From: Lachnospiraceae bacterium
Lineage (GTDB): Bacteria; Bacillota; Clostridia; Lachnospirales; Lachnospiraceae
NCBI GenBank assembly: GCA_021205225.1
Contig: JAJPXX010000188.1
Location: 21,283 to 71,919, forward strand
Direction of reading: 5' to 3'
DNA length: 50,637 bases
The position numbers were made by a program, and so were the translations under genes. Positions 7,428 through 16,278 of this stretch are shown here, one piece after another (position 1 is the first letter of the stretch; every line of letters starts with the position of its first letter). The notes under the pieces were generated by a model. The model did no database searches, was not told the origin of the DNA, and worked only from the letters and a program-made list of their open reading frames with translations.

Positions 7428-8813
7428 CTATGAAATCCCCGTCGCTGAGACGATCGAGCTGCTGATCTCCTGCACCGTGGAAGACGGCGTATAGTCTGTT
7501 GTGCCAAACAGCAATTCATGCAGCTCGGCCACATTCGACGCCAGCGTCTGCGGCACCACACAGTCCCCGGCGGAAAGATTCGCCGTGGTACTCGTAAACG
7601 GAAAGCCCTGCGAATCCACAATCTCATATTTCGAAATTCCGGTCGCGAGGGAAATCAGCTCCGTATTGTCCAGACTCGTCGATATATACGGGATCAAATT
7701 ATTGACAATCGCCAGCAGTCCGGTCACTCCCTGCTGCTGCGCCCTTTTCAGAATCTGTGTCAGCACAGTTCTCTGGCGCTCGGTTCGTTTATAATCCCAG
7801 CCGGTCGTGTAGCGGATCCGGCAGTATGCCATCGCCTGGATACCGGTCAGTGTCTGCGTACCCGATGAGGTCACTTCCGTGTAGGAGCGGCCGGTCACTT
7901 CAGAGGTTTCCACAAGATAAGCGTTCAGCCAGTAGACCTCTTCATCATCCAGCGTCACCTCAATACCGCCCAGCTCATCGACCACCTCAATCACTGCCTC
8001 AAAATCCACCGTCACATAATCCTCTATATCCAGGTCCAGATTCTTATTCAGCATATTGACAGCGAGGCTCGCGCCGCCGTAGGCATACGCCTCTGTCGCC
8101 TTGCGGTAGGAACCGTCCGTATTATCCAGATACGTATCCCGGTAAACGGAGACCAGCTTAATATCCCCCGTTCTCTTATTGATGCTCGCAATGATAATCG
8201 TATCGCTCCGGGTGCCGCTCTCCAGCTCACCCTCACGGGAATCCACGCCAAAAATCGCAATGTTCCGATAGCCGGAGGAGGTCACTCCGCTGTTTACCAG
8301 AATATCAGTCAGCTTTTCCCGGTCCAGCTGGCCCAGCACACCCAGCCCTGCAAGCCCGACCGCGGCAATCAGCAGAACCAGAATTCCAAGCACCCAGAAA
8401 ATCTTTCTTTTTTTCCGTTTCTGTTTTTTCTGCTTTCCTCTCTTTTCCCTGCGGCCGCCGCCATTTTCCGGCGCCGGCGCGCCATAAGCGCCCTGGCCAT
8501 AGTTTCCCCGGAAATGATCCTGCTGATTGTAATAATTCCCCTGCGGACCATAATAGCTTGGCTCCTGCTGCGCGTTATCCGACTGCCCGTAATATTGGCC
8601 GTCATAGTACCCGCCGTCAGCGTCATTTCCCTGCCAGCCATCATACTGCCCATCAAAGGACGGAGCATCCCCCCCATCATCCGGGACGTTATAATACTGC
8701 TCTCCGCCTGCATAATCGCCTGGATCATTCTCCAGCCAGTCCCCATACTCCTGTCCGCCCTGATAATTGCTCTGCTGACCGCTCTCCTGATCCCTGCTTT
8801 TGCTCTTTCTCAT
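7428..8813 (-). CDS. LCP (LytR-CpsA-Psr) family wall polymer ligase
   Basis: This 461-residue protein has an unusual N-terminal cytoplasmic region of about 120 residues rich in Tyr, Gln, Gly and Asp, a basic stretch, one transmembrane helix (about 138-160), and an extracellular LCP domain with SRTDTI-like (GTRSDTIIIASI), SVYRDTYL and RIRYTTGWDYKRTERQR motifs whose Arg/Asp residues bind the polyprenyl pyrophosphate. The family transfers lipid-linked polymers to peptidoglycan. Its place between the glycosyltransferases suggests it attaches this locus's polysaccharide to the wall. The ATG at 8811-8813 follows AAGGGG; the upstream 15 codons of open frame are not needed. Confidence 0.9.
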   Translation of the reverse strand: MRKSKSRDQESGQQSNYQGGQEYGDWLENDPGDYAGGEQYYNVPDDGGDAPSFDGQYDGWQGNDADGGYYDGQYYGQSDNAQQEPSYYGPQGNYYNQQDHFRGNYGQGAYGAPAPENGGGRREKRGKQKKQKRKKRKIFWVLGILVLLIAAVGLAGLGVLGQLDREKLTDILVNSGVTSSGYRNIAIFGVDSREGELESGTRSDTIIIASINKRTGDIKLVSVYRDTYLDNTDGSYRKATEAYAYGGASLAVNMLNKNLDLDIEDYVTVDFEAVIEVVDELGGIEVTLDDEEVYWLNAYLVETSEVTGRSYTEVTSSGTQTLTGIQAMAYCRIRYTTGWDYKRTERQRTVLTQILKRAQQQGVTGLLAIVNNLIPYISTSLDNTELISLATGISKYEIVDSQGFPFTSTTANLSAGDCVVPQTLASNVAELHELLFGTTDYTPSSTVQEISSSIVSATGIS

Positions 8814-8906
8814 AATATGTTCCCCTTTCTCTGGCTCCTCACACCATTCTCCCCTCAACCGAAAAAAACTTCACCCATCTTCTTCTCAAAAACAAGATAT
8901 ACGTAA

Positions 8907-10304
8907 TCAATACGCATTCTTATTCACAAAACCTTTAAACAACGTCATACACAGTATTTTGACATCCAGACTCATTGTCCAGTTCTCGATATAATAGAGA
9001 TCATAATCAATTCTTTTCCGAATGGAAGTATTTCCGCGGTATCCATGCACCTGCGCCCATCCGGTCATACCCGGCCTTACCTGGTGCTTGACCATATAGC
9101 GCGGAATCTCTTCGCGGAACTTCTCCACATACTGCGGGCGCTCCGGCCTTGGGCCGACCAGCGACATATCCCCCTTTAAGACATTAAAAAACTGCGGCAT
9201 CTCATCAATGCTGGTACGCCGGATCAGCTTCCCCACAGAAGTCACGCGGGGATCATTCCGCGTCGTCCAGCCGCGCTGCTCCTCTGCGTCCGTCTGCTGC
9301 TCCATGGAGCGAAACTTGTACATCCGAAACGGCCGGTTGTGCAGCCCGACTCTCTCCTGAGAGAAAATAACCGATCCTTTTGAGGTAGCCTTGATCGCCG
9401 CCGCCGTAATCAGCATAACCGGGGAAAATAAAACAATACAGAAAACAGAGCCAATAATATCCACAATCCGCTTCATCGCCGCGTTAAACGTATTCGAAAG
9501 CGGGACATGGCGGATGTTGATCACAGGAAGCCCCAGAATATCCTCTGTATAAGGCTTTGTCGGAATAATATTGCTGTAATCCGGAATAAATTTGGTATGA
9601 ACGCCGGATTTTTCACACATCGCCACGATCCGCTCCAGCTTGTAATATTCATTCAGGCCGACTGTAATCGCAATCTCATCCGGAGTATGATAGGTCAAAA
9701 GAGTATTCAGGCTGCCGATCGGGCCTAACACTTCCACGCCCTGATAGCGCGTCCCGGCCTCGGTGTCATCGCTCAGGATCCCCAGCACCTGATAGCCCCA
9801 CTGCGGGTTCTGCACGATACGGTCGATGTACTCCTCCGCCGCGCGGCTGTAGCCCACAAGCAGGATGTATCTCTGGTTCCTGCCCAGCGCGCGGGCGCGC
9901 ATCAGCAGCATCCGTACTATATTGCGCTCCAGGACCGTCAGTGTCACATTCAGAACCAGAAAGACAGAAAGCAGCATACGGGAGACATCCATCTGCCGGA
10001 TCATGAAAAGCATAGCCATAGCAGCCAGCCCGCCGACCGCATTTGCCTTAACAATATTGCTGCCTTCCCGGCGCCTCCCCTCCAGGCGGTTCGGCACATA
10101 CAGATTAAACGCATAATAGAGTATCAGAAAAAAAGGCACGATCGCGACAAGTGCCATAAAATAGATTTCCCGCGGCAAAACGCCGATCCCGACGCGCCGT
10201 GAGTAGGATACCATGACAGACCATCCCGTCATATACGAGAAGATAATCACGATCGCGTCCAGTACGACCTGAAGCCGGTTAAAATATTTTTCGTTTTCCT
10301 TCAA
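8907..10304 (-). CDS. Polyprenyl-phosphate sugar-1-phosphate transferase (initiating enzyme)
   Basis: This 465-residue protein starts polysaccharide synthesis by moving a sugar-1-phosphate from a nucleotide sugar to undecaprenyl phosphate. Four hydrophobic segments occupy about residues 12-125, followed by a Rossmann-like domain (RYILLVGYSRAAEEYI). Another hydrophobic hairpin precedes the catalytic bacterial sugar transferase domain, with FSQERVGLHNRPFRMYKFRSM, DEMPQFFNVLKGDMSLVGPRPE and RPGMTGWAQVHGY. This is the WcaJ/WbaP/CpsE type. It uses a TTG start (10302-10304) nine bases after GGGGAGG. It lies in the minus arm between the LCP gene and two glycosyltransferases. Confidence 0.92.
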   Translation of the reverse strand: MKENEKYFNRLQVVLDAIVIIFSYMTGWSVMVSYSRRVGIGVLPREIYFMALVAIVPFFLILYYAFNLYVPNRLEGRRREGSNIVKANAVGGLAAMAMLFMIRQMDVSRMLLSVFLVLNVTLTVLERNIVRMLLMRARALGRNQRYILLVGYSRAAEEYIDRIVQNPQWGYQVLGILSDDTEAGTRYQGVEVLGPIGSLNTLLTYHTPDEIAITVGLNEYYKLERIVAMCEKSGVHTKFIPDYSNIIPTKPYTEDILGLPVINIRHVPLSNTFNAAMKRIVDIIGSVFCIVLFSPVMLITAAAIKATSKGSVIFSQERVGLHNRPFRMYKFRSMEQQTDAEEQRGWTTRNDPRVTSVGKLIRRTSIDEMPQFFNVLKGDMSLVGPRPERPQYVEKFREEIPRYMVKHQVRPGMTGWAQVHGYRGNTSIRKRIDYDLYYIENWTMSLDVKILCMTLFKGFVNKNAY

Positions 10305-10358
10305 ACGTCAGTGCCTCCCCTGCTCTGCCTTCCTTTCCCCAGTCACGGACAGAAAGCT

Positions 10359-11327
10359 TTACAGCAGTCTGCGGAACAGATTGACCCACAATTCAATCTG
10401 AATCCGGCCATAGTGCTTCAGATTTTTCCACTGAAAAACCACTTTTTTATCCGGGCGGCAGAGCGCTCCCCCCGCTCCAAGCCCCCTGACATATTCCCTC
10501 AGGTATCCCTTCCGGGCAAAAAACAGCATCTTTATCAGAAATCCTGCCAGCAAAAACGGAAAATTTAATATGATCTGCGGCCAGGGCATATTTTTATACA
10601 CCAGATAGACGCTGTTCCGGGAAGAATAGCGTATCTTGAATTCATTGTACAGAGAACCGCTTGTCGCGCTGCCTACGTGCCATACCACCGCTTTCGGGGC
10701 ATAATAATTGCGATAGCCCGCAATTCTTGCACGGTACGCAACGTCCGTATCCTCCAGATACGCAAAATGTGTCTCATCAAACAGGCCAATCTCGTCAAAA
10801 ACCGCCCGGCGGTAGATGGCCGCGGCCGCGCAGCAGGCAAAAATCTCCCGCTCCCTGTCATAGCGCACGGCAGGCTTCCCCTTCCCATAGGCGTAAGCCC
10901 AGCCAAGGGCGCAGTAATAATCACCGGCATTGTCCATCCGATCCGGATCGCTCATCTGCACCATTTTTGCAGCGCAGGAAAACGTCTGCGCTGCAGCCGC
11001 ATTCCGGGGCATTTCCATCGCCCGTACCAGTTCTTCCACAAAGGTCTCGCCGCAGACCGTATCATTGTTCAGAAGTATCACATACGGCGTCCGGCTTTGC
11101 CGGATTCCTTCATTGACCGCGCGGCAAAAGCCCTCATTGCGTTCAAACTGGCAGACCGTCACCTCCGGAAAATGTTTTTCCACAAATTCCACGCTCGCGT
11201 CCTGTGAACCATTGTCTATCAAAATTACCGAAAAATCCTGCCTGCTCTGTCTCATCAGCGATTCCAGACACGGACCGAGATATTGCAGCCCATTATAATT
11301 CGGTATCACAATTGTCGCAATCTGCAT
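10359..11327 (-). CDS. GT2-family glycosyltransferase
   Basis: This 322-residue protein has a canonical GT2 start (IATIVIPNYNG), the donor-binding LIDNGSQD, the DXD-like LLNNDT, a GLFDETHFAYLEDTDVAYR acceptor/catalytic segment, and a hydrophobic segment near the C-terminus (about 245-270) that probably holds it at the membrane. It resembles WbbL-type rhamnosyltransferases. Its ATG shares one base with the stop of the upstream glycosyltransferase (TAATG), so translation is coupled. The acceptor and donor are not known. Confidence 0.85.
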   Translation of the reverse strand: MQIATIVIPNYNGLQYLGPCLESLMRQSRQDFSVILIDNGSQDASVEFVEKHFPEVTVCQFERNEGFCRAVNEGIRQSRTPYVILLNNDTVCGETFVEELVRAMEMPRNAAAAQTFSCAAKMVQMSDPDRMDNAGDYYCALGWAYAYGKGKPAVRYDREREIFACCAAAAIYRRAVFDEIGLFDETHFAYLEDTDVAYRARIAGYRNYYAPKAVVWHVGSATSGSLYNEFKIRYSSRNSVYLVYKNMPWPQIILNFPFLLAGFLIKMLFFARKGYLREYVRGLGAGGALCRPDKKVVFQWKNLKHYGRIQIELWVNLFRRLL

Positions 11328-13168
11328 TATTTCCCTTTTCTCTCACTGCTTCGCAGCGAATAGTTCCATTTGCTCAGAGAAAGATTCGGATTATAATAAG
11401 GATCTCCCTTTTTCAAAATCTGAATCCACCGTGTGCGCATATACTCAATCTCGGTCTGAAAGCGCCTTGCTTTCTCCTCCGTATCTTCCGCGCCTCGCGT
11501 CTTAGACTCATAATGGTAAAGCTCCGCGTAAGGATCATAAACGACCAGGTAACCGGCCTCGCGCAGCTTCAGGCAGAAATCCACATCATTAAACGCAATC
11601 GCCAGCCGCTCTTCAAAGCCGCCCACCGCGTCATACGCTTCCCTTTTGATCATCATACAGGCCGCAGTCACAGCGCTCAGATCCTGCTGAAGCGACTCAC
11701 GGTGCATATAGCCGGTATGCCCGCGCTTCATATTCACAAATACGCTGCCCGCCACTCCGCCGATCCCGATGATGATACCGGCATGCTGGATCGTATCATC
11801 CGGATAGTATAAAAGCGCGCCTGCCGCGCCGGTACCGGGGCGCTGGCAGTGTCCCAGAAGCTCCGTCATCCAGTCCGGGGAAATCACCTCGATATCATTG
11901 TTCAGGCAGAGGATATAATCTCCCTTCGCGTGCCGGATCCCGAAATTATTGATCGCGGAGTAATTGAATTCCCCGTCCCAATATACAACATGAACGCCGT
12001 TTCGTCCATCAATTTCTTTATAGTACTCAAAAATTTCACAGGATTCGCTGTTATTTTCTACAATAATTATCTCATAGTTCTTCCACGTTGTCTTCTCAAA
12101 AACAGAGGTCAGACATTTCTTCAGCGTCTCTGTCTCGTCTCTGTTCGGAATCACAACAGACACAAGCGGCTCGCCCTGCACCGGATAGGTTACGCGATAA
12201 CAGCCAAAATCTTTTTTGCGGGAAACCTCTCCCGCAAGCCCCACACGCGCCAGATGCGCCTCGATCGCCTGCTTCCCGGACTCATAAGCATGCTCCTTGC
12301 TGATCGGGTTGTCAGCCGTCGACTGCGCAGAGATTCGCCAGTGATACAGGATGCGCGGGACATGGCAGATTCCGTCTGCTTTCTCCGTACAGCGCAGGAT
12401 GAAATCGTAATCCTGCGCCCCCTCGTATCTGGCGTCAAGACCCCCCACCCGCTCATAGAGGCTTTTCGCAAATACAAGGAAATGACAGATATAATTATTC
12501 GAGCGCAGCAGATCCGGGGAAAAATCCGGCTTCAGGTTCGGCTGAAAATGCCGGCTCAGATCTGACTCGACCTTGTCCTCGTCCGTATAGAGAAGCTCTG
12601 GCTTCCGCCCGGTATCCTTCTCTTCCTCCGCAATCGCCGCGGCAATCTCATAGAGCGCGTCCGGCGCAAGCAGATCGTCATGATCCAGAAAGCCAATATA
12701 ATCCCCCTTCGCCATCCCAAGCGCCGCGTTTGTATTGCCCGCGATCCCCAGATTCTCCGGCAGGGTCTTTACACGAATCCGCGAATCCCCCGCATAAGCC
12801 AAAAGCGCGAGAGAGAGCTTCTCATCCTCCGGGCTGCCATTGACCAGGCAAAGCTCCCAGTGCGGATAGGACTGCCGCTTCACAGAGTCAATCATCTGTT
12901 CCAGATATGGCAGAGGCGTCCGGTAGATCGGCACCGCGATACTGATCAAAAGCGGATGCTTCCACTTTTTCCCCCGCTGCCGCTCCAATTCCGCTTCGCT
13001 CGCCCTGTGCTGCTCATACCATGGCTCATAAGGCACCTCTTCCGGCTCTATGCGGTCGCTCAGGCGAATCAGAAATTCTTTTGGGCCAAAATGCTGAAGG
13101 TACCGGATTCCTTTCTTTATCGTATATAAATTCAGTTTTCGGATCAGTCTGAATACTGTACTCGACAC
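11327..13168 (-). CDS. Tandem two-domain GT2 glycosyltransferase
   Basis: This 613-residue protein carries two GT2 domains. The first (about 75-300) has ISIAVPIYRTP, GFLDHDD and GAQDYDFILR; the second (about 335-600) has VSVVIPNRDE, CLNNDIEVI and FNDVDFCLKLREAGY. Such tandem enzymes often build a repeating disaccharide or alternate linkages. It is clearly paralogous to residues about 280-845 of the 863-residue enzyme at 18502-21093: both have a WxxxH-x4-AEL/RAEL lead-in, the same spacing, and HYESKxRG near the end. It begins with GTG at 13166-13168 after GGAG and is the first gene of the minus arm. Confidence 0.88.
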   Translation of the reverse strand: MSSTVFRLIRKLNLYTIKKGIRYLQHFGPKEFLIRLSDRIEPEEVPYEPWYEQHRASEAELERQRGKKWKHPLLISIAVPIYRTPLPYLEQMIDSVKRQSYPHWELCLVNGSPEDEKLSLALLAYAGDSRIRVKTLPENLGIAGNTNAALGMAKGDYIGFLDHDDLLAPDALYEIAAAIAEEEKDTGRKPELLYTDEDKVESDLSRHFQPNLKPDFSPDLLRSNNYICHFLVFAKSLYERVGGLDARYEGAQDYDFILRCTEKADGICHVPRILYHWRISAQSTADNPISKEHAYESGKQAIEAHLARVGLAGEVSRKKDFGCYRVTYPVQGEPLVSVVIPNRDETETLKKCLTSVFEKTTWKNYEIIIVENNSESCEIFEYYKEIDGRNGVHVVYWDGEFNYSAINNFGIRHAKGDYILCLNNDIEVISPDWMTELLGHCQRPGTGAAGALLYYPDDTIQHAGIIIGIGGVAGSVFVNMKRGHTGYMHRESLQQDLSAVTAACMMIKREAYDAVGGFEERLAIAFNDVDFCLKLREAGYLVVYDPYAELYHYESKTRGAEDTEEKARRFQTEIEYMRTRWIQILKKGDPYYNPNLSLSKWNYSLRSSERKGK

Positions 13169-13200
13169 TGTGGGTTCTCCGTCTCATTTTTTATTTTGAT

Positions 13201-13244
13201 GCTGTTCTGAACTGGTTTACACATTTGTAACTATTCAGAACAGC
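13201..13244. repeat. Palindromic dispersed element, copy A
   Basis: GCTGTTCTGAA (13201-13211) and TTCAGAACAGC (13234-13244) form a perfect 11-base inverted repeat around a 22-base centre. The 18 bases at 13229-13246 recur exactly at 40524-40541. The 16-base string CTGAACTGGTTTACAC occurs inside the element and again near 13309. It lies in the 319-base divergent region between the two arms of the polysaccharide locus; the rest of that region holds the rfbC promoter and short GC-rich hairpins. Confidence 0.65.
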
Positions 13245-13380
13245 AGGCCGCAGACCGCCTGCTACGCAGGCTATATGCCGCTAACGCGTCATATGTCTGT
13301 GGCTGATCTGAACTGGTTTACACATTTTAGCATATCCGCCAAAAGCTGTAAATAAGCAAAAGACTTTCTATTATTTCCTC

Positions 13381-13409
13381 TTGAGAGATTTTTGTGACTA
13401 TGGTAGAAT
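13381..13409 (+). promoter_or_regulatory. Promoter of the rfbC-wzm-wzt operon
   Basis: -35 TTGAGA (13381-13386), an exact 17-base spacer and -10 TAGAAT (13404-13409), five of six matches in each box. The start of transcription would be near 13416, giving a leader of about 70 bases before rfbC. Confidence 0.75.
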
Positions 13410-13487
13410 CAGAAACGTGTAAATGCGGCCGGCACAGAGAAATGTCCGGCGTGTTTTTCAGCAAATTCATACACAGGAGATTAGAAA

Positions 13488-14051
13488 ATGGGAAAAATCA
13501 CAGTAGAAACATATGAAATTGAAGGCCTGAAAGTGATCACCCCGGCCGTTTTCGGGGATGCGCGTGGCTATTTTATGGAAACCTATAATTACAACGACTT
13601 TGCGGCAGCGGGTATTGATGTGGCCTTTGTCCAGGATAACCAGTCATCCTCCCGGAAGGGCGTCCTGCGCGGCCTGCATTTTCAGATTCACCATCCGCAG
13701 GACAAGCTGGTGCGCGTGGTGGCCGGCGAGGTGTTTGACGTAGCAGTCGATCTGCGGGAAGGATCCGCGACCTATGGAAAATGGTTCGGCGTCCTGCTTT
13801 CAGCGGAAAATAAAAAGCAGTTCTTTATCCCGAAGAATTTCGCGCACGGCTTTGTAGTGCTTTCTGACCAGGCAGAATTTGCTTATAAGTGTACGGACTT
13901 TTATCATCCCAATGATGAGGGCGGCATTGCCTGGAATGATCCCACCCTCGGCGTAAAGTGGCCCATCCCGGAGGGCATGGAGCTGGTTCTCTCTGAAAAA
14001 GACCAGAAGTGGGGTTCTTTCTCAGAATACACGGCAAGTCACCGCGTATGA
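13488..14051 (+). CDS. rfbC: dTDP-4-dehydrorhamnose 3,5-epimerase
   Basis: This 187-residue cupin-fold enzyme is the third step of dTDP-L-rhamnose synthesis. The signature LRGLHFQ carries the catalytic His, DVAVDLR the supporting Asp, and FAYKCTDFYHP the catalytic Tyr region. FVQDNQSSSRKGVLRG and IPKNFAHGF are also family hallmarks. Length is normal. The ATG follows AGGAG at nine bases. First gene of the plus arm, it supplies activated rhamnose for the neighbouring glycosyltransferases together with rfbB at 21316-22398. rfbA and rfbD are not in the window. Confidence 0.96.
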   Translation: MGKITVETYEIEGLKVITPAVFGDARGYFMETYNYNDFAAAGIDVAFVQDNQSSSRKGVLRGLHFQIHHPQDKLVRVVAGEVFDVAVDLREGSATYGKWFGVLLSAENKKQFFIPKNFAHGFVVLSDQAEFAYKCTDFYHPNDEGGIAWNDPTLGVKWPIPEGMELVLSEKDQKWGSFSEYTASHRV

Positions 14052-14085
14052 TATCCTGTGCGCGCAGAGAAGACATTATTATAAT

Positions 14086-14910
14086 ATGAAGAAAGAACAT
14101 TTCAAACTACCAAAGGATCTGTATAAAAACAGACGCCTGCTGATAAAAATGGCAAAAAACGACCTCCGCAACCGGTTTGCAGGGTCATATTTCGGTACGA
14201 TCTGGGCCTTCATCCAGCCCATTGTGACGATACTGGTCTATTATTTTGTATTTGGCGTAGCCATGCGCGGAGGAAGCTCCGCCGAAGGGGGGACGCCCTT
14301 TGTACTGTACCTGGTGGCGGGCATTATCCCCTGGCTTTTTTTCCAGGAAGGACTGACGAATTCCACAAACTCCTTTCTGGAATACAGCTACCTGGTGAAA
14401 AAGGTGGTCTTCGACATCGACATCCTGCCGATGGTAAAGCTGCTCTCGGCGGCTGTAGTCCACTGTTTTTTCCTCCTTTTCGTAATTATTTTGTTCGGAT
14501 GCTATGGCCGCTTCCCGTCCGTCTATTATCTGGAGCTGATCTACTACGCGCTGTGTCTGTTTCTCCTGATTCTGGCTTTCGCGTATATCACCAGCTCCGT
14601 GGTTATCTTCTTCCGGGATCTCTCACAGATCGTCTCTATCGTGCTGCAGGTCGGCGTGTGGCTGACCCCGATCATGTGGGAGGAGAGTATGCTCAGCTCC
14701 TATTCCTGGGGACCGACCGCCCTGAAGATTCTGAGGCTGAATCCGGTCTATTATATTGTCCATGGCTACCGGAACGCCCTGATCAGTAAACGCTGGTTTT
14801 TTGAAGACCCGCTCTGGACACTCTATTTCTGGGTCTTTCTGGCTGCAAGCTTCGCGATCGGCACCTGGGTATTCAACCGGCTGAAGGGACATTTCGCGGA
14901 CGTACTGTAA
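14086..14910 (+). CDS. wzm: Wzm/TagG-type ABC-2 permease for polysaccharide export
   Basis: This 274-residue integral membrane protein has an amphipathic N-terminus with the conserved NDLRNRFAGSYFGTIWAFIQP segment, then about six transmembrane helices, as in the ABC-2 polysaccharide exporters Wzm, RfbA and TagG. Downstream hallmarks include PWLFFQEGL, LTPIMW and LNPVYYIVHGYR. It would form the channel moving a completed undecaprenyl-linked chain across the membrane. The ATPase gene follows after a few bases. Confidence 0.9.
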   Translation: MKKEHFKLPKDLYKNRRLLIKMAKNDLRNRFAGSYFGTIWAFIQPIVTILVYYFVFGVAMRGGSSAEGGTPFVLYLVAGIIPWLFFQEGLTNSTNSFLEYSYLVKKVVFDIDILPMVKLLSAAVVHCFFLLFVIILFGCYGRFPSVYYLELIYYALCLFLLILAFAYITSSVVIFFRDLSQIVSIVLQVGVWLTPIMWEESMLSSYSWGPTALKILRLNPVYYIVHGYRNALISKRWFFEDPLWTLYFWVFLAASFAIGTWVFNRLKGHFADVL

Positions 14911-14934
14911 CATATGAGAGAGGCAGGTATTTTT

Positions 14935-16197
14935 TTGGATAACAAGATTGCGATCCGTGTGGATCAGGTCAGCAAAGTCTATAAACTCTACAACAAGCCA
15001 TCCGACCGCCTGAAGGAAGGGCTCGGGCTTACCCGGAAAAAACGCTACCGGGAGCACCGGGCGCTCGATCAGGTGAGCTTTACCGTGCGGGAAGGCGAAA
15101 CGGTGGGAATTATCGGCGTGAATGGCTCCGGAAAGTCCACGATCCTCAAAATCATCACCGGCGTCCTCACCCCGACAGACGGTACCGTCACTGTGAACGG
15201 ACGTATCTCTGCGCTTCTGGAGCTGGGCGCCGGCTTTAATATGGAATACACCGGCATTGAGAATGTCTATCTGAATGGCTCCATGCTCGGCTTTACGGAT
15301 GAAGAAATCCGGCAGCGGCTCCCGGAGATCCTGCGCTTCGCGGATATCGGCGATTTTGTGAACCAGCCGGTAAAGACCTATTCCAGCGGAATGTTTGTAC
15401 GCCTGGCTTTCGCAGTCGCCATCAATATTGACCCGGAGATCCTGATCGTCGACGAGGCGCTCTCTGTCGGCGACGTATTTTTCCAGGCCAAATGCTACCA
15501 CAAATTCGAAGAATTCAAAAAGCAGGGAAAAACGATCCTCTTTGTCAGCCACGATCTGAGCAGCATCAGCAAATACTGCGACCGTGTGATCGTACTGAAT
15601 CAGGGCGCCAAGCTGGACGAGGGCCGGCCAAAAGCCATGGTCGACCTCTATAAGCGTCTCCTGGTTCATCAGGAGGGAGAACAGCCGCAGGGAGCCGCCG
15701 CTAAAAGCGCCGGAGCCTGGAAGCAGTCCATTGAGGTCAACCCGGAGCTTCTGGAATATGGCGAAAAGCAGGCCGAGATCATCGACTTTGCCGTGGCGGA
15801 CAACCGGGGGATACTGACCAATACGATCGAGAAAGGCAAGCTTTGCACAATCAAAATGCGGATTCGTTTCCATGAGGATTTACAGGAACCGGTCGCCGCT
15901 TTTACGATCAAGGACATGAAAGGAACGGAAATCACCGGCACCAACACCATGTATGAAAAGGTCGCCCTTCCCGCAAAAGCCGGAAGTGTCGCGGAGGTGG
16001 AATTCACCCAGGAGATGAACCTGCAGGGCGGAAGCTATCTGATTTCCTTCGGCTGCACCGGCTATATGGACGGTGAATTTCACGTATTTCACCGTCTTTA
16101 TGATGCCTGCAATCTTACTGTCGTATCTGTAAAGGATACCGTTGGCTTTTATGACATGAATTCAGAAGTGACCGTCACAACATTGACGCAGGCATGA
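14935..16197 (+). CDS. wzt: Wzt-type ABC ATPase with C-terminal sugar-binding domain
   Basis: The N-terminal half is a polysaccharide-export ATPase: Walker A GVNGSGKST, signature YSSGMFVRLAFA, Walker B ILIVDEAL and the switch histidine in FVSHDLSS. Residues after about 260 form a separate region of about 140 residues that matches the position and length of the Wzt C-terminal beta-sandwich, which in E. coli O9a binds the capped end of the chain. TagH-type ATPases of teichoic acid export have a different tail. An in-frame ATG at 14914 has no ribosome site; the TTG at 14935 lies seven bases after GCAGG within AGAGAGGCAGG and gives the normal family N-terminus. Confidence 0.88.
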   Translation: MDNKIAIRVDQVSKVYKLYNKPSDRLKEGLGLTRKKRYREHRALDQVSFTVREGETVGIIGVNGSGKSTILKIITGVLTPTDGTVTVNGRISALLELGAGFNMEYTGIENVYLNGSMLGFTDEEIRQRLPEILRFADIGDFVNQPVKTYSSGMFVRLAFAVAINIDPEILIVDEALSVGDVFFQAKCYHKFEEFKKQGKTILFVSHDLSSISKYCDRVIVLNQGAKLDEGRPKAMVDLYKRLLVHQEGEQPQGAAAKSAGAWKQSIEVNPELLEYGEKQAEIIDFAVADNRGILTNTIEKGKLCTIKMRIRFHEDLQEPVAAFTIKDMKGTEITGTNTMYEKVALPAKAGSVAEVEFTQEMNLQGGSYLISFGCTGYMDGEFHVFHRLYDACNLTVVSVKDTVGFYDMNSEVTVTTLTQA

Positions 16198-16278
16198 AAC
16201 CGGCCGCATCCGGGGCGCCCTTCCATACAGGGCAGCAGGAGCCTGACGATGGGTCGGCATTTCAGAGGAGTTGATATT

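Noticed and set aside
14623..15873. A 416-codon open frame antisense to wzt
   Set aside because: It lies fully opposite a clear ABC ATPase gene, has no ribosome site and no recognisable domain.
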